Positions 12,477 through 23,309 of a stretch of DNA of 64,000 nt are shown in pieces. Source of the stretch: Azadirachta indica (taxonomy: Eukaryota; Streptophyta; Magnoliopsida; Sapindales; Meliaceae); contig CM040447.1 of the NCBI GenBank assembly GCA_022749755.1, positions 610,290 through 674,289 on the forward strand, given 5' to 3'. The number at the start of each line of letters is the position of its first letter. Within the stretch, counting starts at the first letter, position 1. A model generated the notes under the pieces. It saw only the letters and a list, made by a program, of their open reading frames with translations. It was not told the origin of the DNA and made no database searches. The position numbers and the translations under genes were made by a program.

Positions 12477-13252
12477 AATATTATATTTTATCCCCTAGCT
12501 TTTAGGGAAAGATAATATACTTTTCTCAATAAAGTTAAAATACCTCTCTAGGATTACTATTTACATTTTATCCTTCTACTATTAAAAATATTTAAAATAA
12601 TTATATTATCTTCATTTTTTATATTTTATAATAACTAATATAATTTTATTCTAACATGTAAATTTAAAAGTTATAATAATATTTTGACCCTTAATCATTT
12701 GTTTCCTTCCAAATATATTATCAAATTTATATAATATTTAATTATATATTTTTTTAAAATATACCATATTATTAAAATAGGTTATTTTAAAAATTATGTA
12801 TAATTAATATTGTCAAAATTATGTATAATTGTGTAAACGTTTAAAAAATTTTGACAACAAATTTTATGTTATAATATACATAACTTTTTAAATAAACTAT
12901 TTTAATAATATGATATATTTTAGAAATTATGCATAATTAGATATTATAAATATATAATTATAAATTTTAGAGGAAAAAAATAATTAAGAGTTAAAATATT
13001 ATTATAAGTTTTAAATTTAAATGTTACAAGAAGATTATATTGATTATTATAAAGTAAAAAAATAAAGATAATATAATCATTTTATATATTTTTAATAGTA
13101 TAGAGGTAAAATAGATAAATTAAAATATAAATAGTAAATTTAGAGGTATTTTGACTTTTTTTAAAATTCAGGAAAGTATATTATCTTTTTCAAAATTTAA
13201 GGAGATATATTAACTTTCTTTCAAAACTTATGAGGTAGAGTATAATATCTTT
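12477..13252. mobile_element. Foldback element, arms of about 390 bp
   Basis: The element is nearly one continuous hairpin centred near 12860. The left arm, from ATATTATATTTTATCCCCTA, matches the reverse complement of the right arm over its whole length. Shared landmarks are 'gataatatacttt', 'caaaatacctct', 'ctactattaaaaatat', 'aattatattatctt', 'cttataataatattttgac' and 'catattattaaaatag'. Only about 30-50 bp at the centre are unpaired. No open frame is present. It could be a MULE-derived foldback or hairpin MITE; target duplications are not clear. Confidence 0.75.
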
Positions 13253-14280
13253 ATTTTTTTTTTAAAAGGATTCGTAGCCCGCAAGTTAGCCGAAACATAG
13301 GCTTAATAATAATAAGGTCCAAACGAGCCAATCTATATATAATAAAGTGAAAACATCGAATGCATCGGCATGTCAAAATGTAACAATATATGTTAGTATT
13401 ATATAATTTTAAGAAAAAAAATTAAAAAACCATTGTGATACTTAGGGTTTGTTTAGTGTAACTTTTTAAATAAAATTTTTTAGAATAAAATTTTTTATTA
13501 ATAGAGTTTTTATAAGTAGATTTTTTAATAAAAATTTATTAATGGTTTATTTGTTATAAATAATTTTTGAAAAATTTTAAATAATTATTTTAATAGACAA
13601 ATTTTTAATATTTTAATTTAAAGAAATAATGCAAAATTTTTAAAATAAAATAAGGTTATTTTAAATAATTTTATGTTTTTAAAAAGCTTAAAAAATTTTA
13701 TGACTAAAACTTTAAATTTAAGGCTATGCCAAGTCAGTATAATTATAGTCATATGAAAATTATGTGAAGTAATATATATAAAATTTGTAAGATAATTTTA
13801 AAAAATAATAAATTAGGATAAAATTAAAAGAAATTTGTCACAAATATATAAAAAATAATAACTTCATTATATTCTTGATGAATAAAATTGACAGACAGAG
13901 AGTGGACTATGCTGTAAATAAATTAGTTTTAAAAAAACAAATTTATTAAAATTATTTATTTTTATATTCAAGAGTAAAAGTAAAAGAAAAAAGACCTCTT
14001 TTATTAAAAAAAATCTTAAACTTTGTATTAAATTAAAAATACAAATATACTTGATTATTTAAAATGTTAAATTCTTTAAATTAAATACCAAGTTTAAAAA
14101 GATACTACTTTATTTTTTCATTACAAATACATGCATACTCTACTAATATTATAGTTAAAAATTTGTTAAGAGTTTATATAAATACATTTATAACATCCTT
14201 CAAATATATAAATTCTTATCCACTTTCACTTTTTGGTCTTATGAATACTAATTTTGAAAAATAAATACTTACTCATTCTT
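13253..14280. other. AT-rich intergenic DNA
   Basis: No gene recognised. At 13442 a 'tagggtttgtttagtgtaac' sequence resembles the tips of hAT-like MITEs, but I found no inverted partner. Confidence 0.4.
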
Positions 14281-14840
14281 TACTATTGATTTTAAGAACG
14301 AATAGTTTTCGGTTCGGTCTAAATTTTTTAGATTAAAATCAAAACCGAATCGAAAATTTTAAGTTTTTAATTTTAAGAATCGAAATCGAATCGAATTGCA
14401 TAAAATATCAGACTGAATATGTAAATTTTGGTTTAATTCCGATTTGATCCGATTCGATTCGATTTTCATGTCCACCCCTATATCTCATGAATTTTCGGTC
14501 CGATTTCAATTTTAATTCAAAAAATTTAGACTAAATTATAAATATTATTTTTTAATATTTTCATTTAAACAACGCCATTTTACTGTAATTTTGTAAAATA
14601 ACGCTATTTAATAAAATGATAAATTTTAAAAAAATAATAAATTTATTCAAAAATTGAATCGAAAACTGAATCAATTAGTTCGATTTTAATTCGATTTTAA
14701 TATATAATCAGTCCAGTCTAATCTAAATTCTCTTTTCAATTTAATCTGATTCGATCTCAAAAATTTAAAATTTAAAATTTTTAAATTCAATCCGATTTTT
14801 TAAAAATTGAAACGAAATCGGAGCGTGCCCACCCCCGATA
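14281..14840. mobile_element. Decayed hAT-type MITE sequence, rich in CGAATCGAAAT
   Basis: Low-complexity 'aatcgaatcg / cggttcgg' sequence fills the region. Two copies of a terminal-like motif, both in the same orientation, read inward from the right as TAGGGGTGGACATGAAAATC (end near 14480) and GGGGGTGGGCACGCTCCGAT (end near 14837). This is the kind of tip I associate with short hAT-like elements. The left tips are not recognisable, so the boundaries and the class are uncertain. Confidence 0.35.
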
Positions 14841-15616
14841 AAATATATTCCTACCTATAAACAACGAGAAATTCAACAGCTGTTGGATAATCCTACAACA
14901 AATAAGTAAATCTCTCCCAACGAAAAACGTGTGTAATTATTGACCACCCATTCCAAGTTATTATCCGTACAGTCAACAAGCATTGACCTAAAAGCTGATT
15001 GTCAGTAGCTAAAAACAAATTGGTCACGTGAAGGTTGTCAAATGGTCAGACTGGGACGTCCAAATCCCACTGTACTACGACGCGAAATTTAATTCGATTA
15101 ATATAAAAATACAAATAATTAATCAAATATTTAAAATTAAATATATGAACAATATAAACGTAATATTAGTGGTCTTTATAATAATTTTACTTAATCAAAT
15201 TAGTGAAATATTTAAAATTAAATATATTAACAGTATAAACATAACAATAATAATGGTATTTTTAATCAAATTTTTTTAAATATTTAAAAAACATAATAAA
15301 ATTTTGTAATCCAGCACGTACGACACAATGAGAAGTCTCAAATAAGAAATTTTTTATCCAATCAAAAACTCAAATACCCAATATATATATATATATATAT
15401 AATCGATTACATTTATGTTTAAGAAAGCACATAAGCTAATTGTTCACACACTCTAATTTTAGCACGTAATTAGATGTACTGCTTTTCTGCTAATTTTACT
15501 TACGATTGCTTTTAATAGAAAACTATTATACATCAATTTGAAACATACTAACAATTTTTAAAAAAAAAAAAATACAGAGCTCACGTTATCTTCATGGCCC
15601 CGAAAACATAGTTTAT
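14841..15616. other. Intergenic DNA downstream of the membrane-protein gene
   Basis: Contains the 3' flank of the minus-strand gene and a (TA)n run at about 15379-15401. The 83-codon frame at 15028-15279 is Ile/Asn-rich noise. Confidence 0.4.
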
Positions 15617-16594
15617 CTAAACAGGAAGCTGCTCCGATTGAACATCAATGGGCTTCTGAACAGCTAATTGGATATGTTCCTCAAAATTCTCATTGCAATA
15701 AGATTTGCAGACAAAATAGATGACTGTTTGGACAACAAGCCCAAAGAGAATCAGCAGCAACTGCAAGAAGAAGCAGAGGATTCCAATTCCGATTCTAATT
15801 CCAAAACTTGGAAACAGATCATCTACCACAAAGTTCTCAAAAACTGATTCAATGGCAAAAGAACAAACGCTGAAAATAATCAACATTCCCACTGCAACTC
15901 CTATCTTCCCTCTTATCAACTTCCTGCTCTTGGTTATGGCTTTAAACCCATAATCATTTTCTTCCCTAACCGAAACCACGGCAGCCAAATTACAAATTAC
16001 AGTAATGTACACAGATCCTGCTAAGAACAAGATCAATAGAACAACAGCAATGATAGTAGTAAATCCACCCAAGAGTAGTCCCAAGATGTAAATCAGGATT
16101 GCTGCGAGAACAACATCATATAGAAAAAGAATGGCGAAGATTAAAAGGAAAGTGATCAACACTCGCTTCCAAACCATTGATACCACAGAGACAGATTTCT
16201 TGAAGGTGATATCTTTTGCAGTGTACATGCAGTAGATAGCATGAACAACTGCGGATGTACAAAGAAGGGTGAGGACTAAAATTAGGAAACAATAACCGAT
16301 TTCGATCAAAAACCAGTAAGCTGCCCATTTGGAAGAGATTGTATAAGAATGATTGAGATTAGAATATTTGGGAATATCAAAGGCTGAAGGATCTGAAGTT
16401 TCCTTTTTCCTGAAGATTTTGGAAGAGAGCAAATAGGTTGTTACGACATTGGCTTGGAGAATGAGGGAGAGAGGGAGTAGTAGGGACAGTGTGATTAGGC
16501 CGAAGACTTTCTTCTGTGAGAAAATGAGCTTGAAGGTTTCTTTGAGGATGCCAAAGAAGCCAAGAGATTTCTTCTGCTGTTGCAGTGAGTCCAT
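15617..16594 (-). CDS. Plant-specific six-TM membrane protein (At4g19950/At5g44860-like family)
   Basis: A 325-residue intronless frame starting at MDSLQQQKKSLGFF. The longer open frame to 16612 begins with TTG, so the ATG at 16594 (context AAACCATGG) is the likely start. Six hydrophobic segments are visible: VFGLITLSLLLPLSLI, WFLIEIGYCFLILVL, VLITFLLIFAILFLYD, FTTIIAVVLLILFLAG, IGVAVGMLIIFSVCSF and GILCFFLQLLLILFGLVVQ. The N-terminus 'GILKETFKLIFSQKKVFGLITLSLLLPLS' type sequence and 'MYTAKDITF' in the middle are features I associate with a plant-only family annotated as uncharacterised transmembrane or polyadenylate-binding-protein-binding proteins. The biochemical function is unknown. A decayed paralogue lies 9 kb away on the same strand. 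The family assignment is by memory of motifs; intactness is seen directly. Confidence 0.75.
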   Translation of the reverse strand: MDSLQQQKKSLGFFGILKETFKLIFSQKKVFGLITLSLLLPLSLILQANVVTTYLLSSKIFRKKETSDPSAFDIPKYSNLNHSYTISSKWAAYWFLIEIGYCFLILVLTLLCTSAVVHAIYCMYTAKDITFKKSVSVVSMVWKRVLITFLLIFAILFLYDVVLAAILIYILGLLLGGFTTIIAVVLLILFLAGSVYITVICNLAAVVSVREENDYGFKAITKSRKLIRGKIGVAVGMLIIFSVCSFAIESVFENFVVDDLFPSFGIRIGIGILCFFLQLLLILFGLVVQTVIYFVCKSYCNENFEEHIQLAVQKPIDVQSEQLPV

Positions 16595-16657
16595 GGTTTG
16601 AAATTTTTCCAAGAAAAGATTGCAGTGATGGAAGTAAAGTGAGGGGAAGAATGAGAT

Positions 16658-16666
16658 GTTTATATA
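16658..16666 (-). promoter_or_regulatory. TATA box of the six-TM gene
   Basis: On the minus strand the sequence reads TATATAAAC, about 65-70 bp before the ATG at 16594. This implies a leader of roughly 35-40 bases. Motif and distance only. Confidence 0.5.
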
Positions 16667-17206
16667 ATAAAGTTGAGCTAGCCGCCTCGTGAGATGTCTT
16701 TATTCCACGAAATCTCGTTGAGAAGACCAGAGTGATTGAGTCAATACGCGTCTTGAGTTATCCACAAGTTTAGGCTGTATTAAGATGAGTCATAAATATA
16801 AAAAGTAAAGCCACTAGCACCCTGTGGTTCTTTTGAACACCATTACGAAGCATGTAACTGTTAGCTCACACGTCAACTTCTCAAAGGTAAAAGAGAAATT
16901 CCTGCTAAAAAGATACTTTTTAACTGTAACAAAGCTAACTCGGAAGGTGTTTTGGGTATTTCTCAAACGGTAAAAGGAAAGTGGGTAAATCTAAATTTTT
17001 TAAATAAAATATGCGACGACAGGGCATTGAATTATACCTCAACTTGATCCTACTTGCAAGCCTTGAATGGAGGCTTTTAATGTGTATTTATTTGTATATA
17101 TCCATCGACATCCATGTGCATCCATTGTTAGTTGCTTGGGATAATTTCAACAACTCACCCAATATCCCTACATGATTATATGGCAAAATTATTTACACAC
17201 CCACTT
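16667..17206. other. Upstream flank of the six-TM gene, no gene seen
   Basis: Less AT-rich than the surroundings, but no open frame or repeat ends are recognised before the gap. Confidence 0.4.
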
Positions 17207-17306
17207 NNNNNNNNNNNNNNNNNNNNNNNNNNNNNNNNNNNNNNNNNNNNNNNNNNNNNNNNNNNNNNNNNNNNNNNNNNNNNNNNNNNNNNNNNNNNNN
17301 NNNNNN
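17207..17306. other. Assembly gap (100 N)
   Basis: Exactly 100 undetermined bases, the usual placeholder for a gap of unknown size. A 64-codon frame running across it is an artefact. Confidence 0.98.
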
Positions 17307-17479
17307 TTGATATCAAAGTTTCTTAGAAGTCATCAATAAGATAAATTTTTTACATTTTATTTTATAAGTGAAAATCTCTGAAAAATCAAGTCAAATAATT
17401 AAATATAATCTATAATATTCAAATATTGCAGTGACATAGTATTTCTATATAGCCTTGAGAAAGTGGCTTAGATCAAGAA

Positions 17480-17673
17480 AGCATAAGCATAATTTCCAGA
17501 GAATCCATAAACCTTCTTTCCAACACCTCTTCACCTCAAAATCCGGAAAATCTCTATTTTATATCAATTCACCCAGCACACCTACATTTCTACGGTGCTT
17601 TACTATCCCTTCAATCAAGACAATTCTTTATGATCCTATCCAGATTACTAATATTGTTTCCAAAAGATTTCAA
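17480..17673 (+). pseudogene. 5' part of a BAHD acyltransferase pseudogene
   Basis: Nucleotide and broken-frame homology to the start of the intact BAHD gene at 29129. 'ISRESIKPS', then (shifted) 'CFTIPSIKT', 'TNIVSKRFQL' correspond to 'ASESIKPS', 'YYPFNQE', 'TNHIVSERLQL'. At least two frameshifts lie between these pieces. Homology stops abruptly at about 17673, exactly where the Ty3/gypsy LTR begins, and resumes at 24401 with the codons for SLPETLS. The two parts are one gene split by the insertion. No ATG in frame with the homology was found. Confidence 0.8.
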
Positions 17674-17887
17674 CTAAAGTCTTTTGTTTTTATTTAATAT
17701 GTTTTTTAAATTCTTAATTTGCTCATTTTGATAGGAGTTTATTTTTCTTTATTTGAATTATTTTATGTTTTATCTATTATAAGTAAGAAACCTACAGTAT
17801 TGTTGAGATATTTTTCATTCAATAAAATTTCATTAAGAAACTTTTAAAACTTTCATTTCATTTATCTTTATATTTTCCATTGCATCA
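17671..17887 (+). repeat. 5' LTR of the gypsy element (first bases missing)
   Basis: Aligns with 24187-24400 almost without gaps, from CAACTAAAGTCTTTTGTTTT to the terminal TCA at 17887. The first seven bases of the 3' LTR (TGTAGGA) have no counterpart here; the sequence before 17671 is BAHD-derived. Confidence 0.8.
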
Positions 17888-17889
17888 AT

Positions 17890-17901
17890 TAGTATCAGAG
17901 C
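17890..17901 (+). other. Primer binding site (tRNA-iMet type), gypsy
   Basis: TAGTATCAGAGC, two bases after the LTR, is one base off the standard TGGTATCAGAGC complementary to initiator tRNA-Met. Confidence 0.75.
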
Positions 17902-17911
17902 ATGAGTTGTA

Positions 17912-19012
17912 ATGGCTAGCAACATCAATATGGGAAACAACCATTCTATTGACGTTGTTCAGGGGGTGCAGGCATTAATGGTGGAGGCTATTCATGCGAT
18001 AGCTATAGAACCTAGAAGGGCAGCCGCTAGGAATTCACTCAAACTTTTCATTACGAATTGGCAAATTTTGGTCGACGGTTGGAGAGGCTGGAACTACGTG
18101 GCAACAAGATAGTTGAACATAAGCGTAGAGGGGTAGACGAGATCCCGCCCCATAGTTCAACACTAGTGCCTAAACCATTTGGCATTATTCATGACAAAAC
18201 TCAGTGAGATGAACATTCAGATGAAGACATAATTGATCGAGTTAAAATACTTGGAAGAGCGAATTATGGTGATTATAAGGTGAACGTAAACCTTATTGTG
18301 CTTAAAGGGAGTTTACACGTAGAAAACTTCCTTGATTGGTTGGCAGATGTTGAGAAAATTCTTTTGATTACATATATATCCTAGATAAAAGAAAGTAAAA
18401 TTGGCAGCCATGAAGTTGAAAGAGGATGCAACTGCTTGGTGACAATAGGTTCAGAATAAATGATAGTGTAAAAGAAAAGACATAATTAGGTCTTAGGAGT
18501 GCATGAAACAAAAGATTAAGGCTTAATAATTACCCTCTAATTATAAGTAAGATTTATTCAAGCAGTTAAATAATTACCGGAAGGGAAATTGTTCAGTCGA
18601 TGATTATGCTAAAGGATTCTATAGGTTATGTTTTAGGAATAATTTGAAAGAGTCGAAATCGCAATTGGTTGCTAGATTCAGTAGAGGTTTGCGAACTAAC
18701 ATAAAGACCAGCTTGATATGTATATGATTTGGGATTTTTCTAAAACTGTGAATAAGGCAGGGAAGCTGGAGAAGTAATTAAAGTGACTTGTTATTAAATT
18801 ACATACTATAACACGACAATTTTTTACTTTATCAAATTGCACACCACAAAATAAAGGCGCAGCATCAAATATGGGTGGAGGAGAAATCAGTCAAGCAGGT
18901 AATTTTGCTAACCTATGAACTACTTAATAACACACTAGTAACCCATATACAAAACCAATGCCAAACACGTGTTATAGATGTCAATAGGTTGAGTATAGAT
19001 CCAACGAATGCC
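17912..19012 (+). pseudogene. Decayed gag of the gypsy element
   Basis: Fragments in shifting frames read as plant gypsy gag. The start is MASNINMGNNHSIDVVQGVQ. At about 18300-18430 there is 'LKGSLHVENFLDWLADVEK' and 'KLAAMKLKEDATAW', and at about 18540-18720 'NYRKGNCSVDDYAK...LCFRNNLKES'. A nucleocapsid knuckle at 18963-19012 reads CYRC, stop, VEYRSNECP: the cysteines remain, the knuckle His is Tyr, and a stop interrupts it. It cannot make a functional capsid protein. Confidence 0.75.
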
Positions 19013-19219
19013 CAAAATGGAAGAAAAATAAAGGTATGATACATTATGTGGGGGCTGCGATACAAGATGAAGAAGGTAAATATAAAGATTAGGAAGAGGT
19101 TGATATGGTAGATGGTGATGAAGGAGAAGCCATTTCTTATATTGTGTAGAAGCTGTTTTGGTACCTAAAACAGAATAAGAGACGTAACAAAATAAAAATT
19201 TTCGTATGAGAGAAACAAT

Positions 19220-19560
19220 TAAAAATAAAGTATGCAAGGTGATAATCAATAGCAACAGCAGTGAAAATATAGGCTTTAAGGCATTAATAAATGTTTTGGA
19301 TTTACTTACGGAAAAACACCTGTCACCCTACAAAATTAGCTAAATCAAAAAGCAAACCGAATCGCATGTAACTGAAGGATGTAAGCTTCCTTTTTCAATT
19401 AGAAAATTTTATAAAAATGATGTGCTATATGATGTTGTAGATATGAATGCATGCTATATATTGTCAGGAAGGCCATGACAATATGATGTTGATGCGATGT
19501 ATAGAGAAGGACAAAAAATTTATAAGTTTCGGTGGAATGGGAAGAATATAGTACTATGCC
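19220..19560 (+). pseudogene. Decayed aspartic protease region of the gypsy element
   Basis: Reads in broken frames as 'CKVIINSNSSENIGFKALIN', 'ESHVTEGCKLPFSIRKFYK', 'VVDMNACYILSGRP' and 'QYDVDAMYREGQ'. These match the plant gypsy protease and linker. The active-site triad is not intact: the expected DGGS/DSGA position reads NSNS. Confidence 0.65.
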
Positions 19561-21110
19561 AATAAGTGAAACTAAAGAGGTGCAGAAGGCTCTTGGAGTA
19601 GAAAAGACAAACCTTTTAACTATAGTAAAAGGGCATATAAAGAAAGATTATGAGGATTGTATGATCATTACAAATGATGAGGAATTAAAACCGTTGATGA
19701 AAGTTCCAGAGGTCGTATAGACATTAGTATCTGAATTTTCTGATATAGTTCTATAAGAGATGCCAGATGGGTTACTGCCTATACAAGATATACAACATAG
19801 CATTAATTTTATGCTTGGAGCTAGTTATCTCAACTTACTACATTATAGAATGAGTCTTAAGGAGTATGAGATTTTGCAGAAGTAGATGGATGAGTTATTT
19901 AAGAAGAGGTTTATTCAAGAAAGCAAAAGCTCTTGTGCAACTCTCGTGCTTCTAGTTCTAAAAAAAATGGTAGTTAGCAGATGTGCATGGAAGGTAAAGC
20001 AATCAACAAAATAACCATTAGGTATCAATTTCTAATCCCACGGTTACAAGATATGCTAAAGTAGCTTGGGAAAATAAAGGTGTTTTTCAAACTTGACTTG
20101 CGCAGCAATTACCATCAAATTTGCATTAAACCTTCATATGAGTGAAAGACAGCTTCAAGACTAAAGAGAGATTGTACGAATGAATGATAATACCTTTCAG
20201 TTTGTCAAATGCACCAAGCACCTTTATTCGATTTATAAATCAGGTATTAAAACAATTCGCTTTCATATTTATTGTGGTATACTTTGATGACATTCTAATT
20301 TATAGTAGTGATAAGGAGAGTCATATATTGCATTTTAGGGAGGTGTTTAAAGCATTCAGAGAAAATAAGTTGTTTGTCAACTTGAAGAAGTGTAATTTTA
20401 TGTAGCGGAATTTAGTATTATTGTGGTTTATAGTTGGTATTGATAGCATTACAATTAATGAGTTTAAGGTTAAGGCAATCCGAGATTAGCCTACACCAAA
20501 GACTATCAATGAAGTGAGGAGTTTTCATAAGTTAACAACATTTTATTGTCGATTCATTATTAATTTAAGCACCATCGTAGCACTTATTACTAAATGTTTG
20601 AAGAAAGAAAATTTAATTAGGGTGATGAGCAAAATAAGAGTTTTTATCATCTTAAAGGAAAACTCTATATAATTCCTGTGTTGACACTAGCTAACTTTGA
20701 TAAGATATTTGAGGTAGAGTATGATGCTTCAAGGATAAGTATTGGTGTTATTCTCATTCAAGCGGTAGCCTTATAGAGTATTTTAGTGAAAAATTGAGTG
20801 ATGCTAAGTAGAAGTGGTCTACATGTGATCAAGAATTTTATGTAGTATTTAGAGCATTGATGCATTGAGAGCATTACTTGATTCAAAAGGAGTTTGTGTT
20901 TTATAGTAATCACCAAGCATTGAAGTATATCAATAGTCAGTATCATTTGAATAAAGCATGCTAGGTGAGTGTCATTTCTATAAGAATTTATATTTGTATT
21001 AAAGCATAAGTTTGGGCAACAGAATAAGGTAGCTGATGTTTTGAGTAGGCGAGCAACTTCACTAGTAACCTTAAGTAAAAGGATAATTGGGTTTAAAGTA
21101 CTGAAAAAGC
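19561..21110 (+). pseudogene. Decayed reverse transcriptase and RNase H of the gypsy element
   Basis: RT landmarks in order are 'YRMSLKEYEILQK' (about 19846), 'ESKSSCATLVL' (19918), 'FKLDLRSNYHQI' (20080, frame-broken), '[22 protein letters not shown]' (20184) and the catalytic YFDD with both aspartates kept (20280-20291), then '[26 protein letters not shown]'. RNase H-like pieces follow (about 20700-21060), including 'SDHQALKYI' type sequence. Stops occur throughout, so no polyprotein can be made. Confidence 0.8.
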
Positions 21111-21179
21111 AATACATAACTAATGAACATTTTCATTCAATTTGAGATCAATGTAACCATAATCAGCGAGTAGCAGATT

Positions 21180-21443
21180 TTCTTATTTATGATGGTTATC
21201 TTTTTAAAGCCAACAAGTTATGCATTCTCTATTTTTTCTTTGCGGAAGCAGTTAATACAAGAATTACATGGTGGTAATTTAGCTGGTTATATGGAGCAAG
21301 ACAGGACAATTGCTTTAATGGCAGAGAGGTATTATTGGCCACAAATTAAATGAGGTGTAGAAAGAATTGTGCAAAATTGCCAAGTGTACAAAGTTGCTAA
21401 GGTACTGGTTTAGAAAACTGGATTGTATATGTTGTTGCCCATG
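21180..21443 (+). pseudogene. Gypsy integrase, part before the nested insertion
   Basis: Reads 'LIQELHGGNLAGYMEQDRT', 'LMAERYYWPQIK', stop, 'GVERIVQNCQVYKVAK', then 'TGLYMLLPM'. This is the zinc-binding N-terminal part of integrase and the linker. It stops at the TRIM-like element and resumes at 23310. Confidence 0.75.
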
Positions 21444-22277
21444 TGATGCTAACAAAGTTACACAACCACACATACAAGATAGAGAACTCTCATGTGAGCT
21501 TGGAGAAACTTAAGGGTAGTGTTCACATAATCTATTAAACTTTTCAAGTAAGCCAAATTACAAGAAATGGGCTGAATGTATGACAAAAATTCAAGTGGGT
21601 TGCAAAAAGAAGAATAAAATAACCCTGCGCTACTAATTCCTAATGCCACATGGATAATTTGAGCTTTTAAAAAATTCTTGTTCTATACAAAATTAATTTC
21701 CTAATTTGTTTAGAATTGTTATTTTAATTTTTGTTGATTAGATTAGGACTATAGTTTTTCTCTTTAATTTAGGATTTCTATTAAGTTGGGATTTTCTATT
21801 CCTCCCTAATTTTAGATTTCTATTTCTATTTTATTTAAAATTTATATTAGCCTATTTACATGGGTCTAACATTATGTCGGAATTCAGAACATTGGTTCTC
21901 AAATATTGTTTTCGATGAGAAATAAATTATTTCTTTAGTTATTTTAAAAACTTGTGAACTTGTCAAGAATTATATTTTTGTAGCGTTCAATAACTAGATT
22001 TATCACCCGGATTCTTTAGTGATTCTTGAGATTTTTGGTGTAGTATCTTCAAACAACTGTAATTCTTGGTTCTTATCCTGTTAGGTAATGGGTTAAGGCT
22101 CAATAAACTTGCATCTTGAAAATCTTGAAGTTCCGTATCATATTTGGTGTTGGGTTTCTGTCACATTATTGACAAAGTTTATTATCACGTTGGTTTTGGA
22201 TTTTGTCATATTGTTGATAAGGTTCAATATTACATTCAGTATTATGTTTTGTCGCGTCGTTGGCGAGGTTCACATAA
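21444..22277 (+). repeat. 5' LTR of the TRIM-like element
   Basis: Starts TGATGCTAACAAAG and ends before the spacer GT and the primer site. Direct repeat of 22482-23309 with many transitions, roughly one difference in eight bases by eye at the 5' end. Confidence 0.88.
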
Positions 22278-22279
22278 GT

Positions 22280-22291
22280 TGGTATCAGAGC
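22280..22291 (+). other. Primer binding site, TRIM-like element
   Basis: TGGTATCAGAGC, the unaltered plant initiator tRNA-Met complement, two bases after the LTR. Confidence 0.88.
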
Positions 22292-22468
22292 TTTGGTTCC
22301 AAGGCAAGTTTGATATATGATTTAATTGCTTTATCGTTCCTTGTTGATTAAATAAACATTCCAAAAAATAAATAAATAAATAAAAATAACTTGAAAAAAT
22401 TTGTGGCCGAGTTTTTCTTCCTTCTTGTTTGATTATTGCTAAATTAGATTTAAGAACAAATCTTTGTC

Positions 22469-22481
22469 AAGAAGGGGAGAA
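22469..22481 (+). other. Polypurine tract, TRIM-like element
   Basis: AAGAAGGGGAGAA immediately precedes the TG of the 3' LTR, as expected for the plus-strand primer. Confidence 0.85.
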
Positions 22482-23309
22482 TGATACGAACAAAGCTACA
22501 TAACCACACATACAAGATGGAGAACTCTCACATGAGTTTAGACAAACTTAAGGACAGTGTTTACATAATCCGTTAAACTTTCCAACTAGGCCAAATTACA
22601 AGAGATGGGCTGAATGCATGACAAAAATTTAAGTGGGCTACAAGAAGAAGAATAAAATAGCCCTGCGCTATTAATTTCTAATGCTGCATAGATAATTTGA
22701 GCTTCTAAAGAATTCTTGTTTCATACAAAATTAGTTTCCTAATTTGTTTAGAATTGTTATTTTAATGTTTGTTAATTAGATTAAGACTATAGTTTTTCTC
22801 TTTAATTTAGGATTTTTATTAGGTTGGATTTTTATTCCTACTTAATTTTATATTTCTATTTTTATTTTATTTAGAATTTATATTAGCCTATTTATATGAG
22901 CTAACATTATGTTAGAATTCAGAACATTTGTTATCAAATATTGTTTTTAATGAGAAATAAATTATTTCTTTAGTTCTTTTAAGAATTTGTAAACTTATCA
23001 AAAATTATATTTTTGTGGCGTTCAATAATTAAATTTATTGCCTAATTCTTTAGTGGTTCTTGAGATTTTTGATATGACGTCTTTAAAACAACTATAGTTC
23101 TTGGTTATCTTGTTAGGTAATAGGTTTAGGCTCAATAAACTTGTCTCTTGAAAATCTTGGGATTTCATATCACATTTGGTGTCGGGTTTTTGTCACATTG
23201 TTGACAAGATTTATTATCATGTTAGTTTTAAGTTTTGTTACATTGTTGGTAAGGTTTAATATCATGTTTGGTATTGGGTTTTGTTACGTCATTGGCGAGG
23301 TTCACATCA
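22482..23309 (+). repeat. 3' LTR of the TRIM-like element
   Basis: Starts TGATACGAACAAAG and ends ...TTCACATCA. The gypsy integrase frame resumes directly after it. Confidence 0.88.

Larger units (their letters stand above)
21444..23309 (+). mobile_element. TRIM-like LTR element nested in the gypsy integrase
   Basis: Two direct repeats of 834 bp (21444-22277) and 828 bp (22482-23309) flank only 204 bp of interior. The LTRs begin TGATGCTAAC / TGATACGAAC and end TTCACATAA / TTCACATCA. The interior has a perfect TGGTATCAGAGC primer site two bases after the left LTR and a GAAGGGGAGA polypurine tract directly before the right LTR, with nothing coding between. Flanks are CCATG (21439-21443) and CCGTG (23310-23314), a 5-bp target duplication with one mismatch. 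The 80- and 169-codon frames inside lie mainly in LTR sequence. The minimal interior matches the TRIM/SMART design, although 0.83-kb LTRs are long for that class. Confidence 0.9.

Noticed and set aside
13442..13740. hAT-like MITE from 'tagggtttgtttagtg'
   Set aside because: No inverted partner end could be found.
16595..16612. Longer start for the six-TM gene at 16612
   Set aside because: That codon is TTG. The first ATG in frame is at 16594 in a good context.
17132..17326. Open frame across the gap
   Set aside because: It runs through 100 N and is an artefact.
22109..22351. 80-codon frame in the TRIM-like LTR
   Set aside because: It lies in LTR and primer-site sequence, and the same frame in the other LTR runs into gypsy integrase. 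Not a gene.
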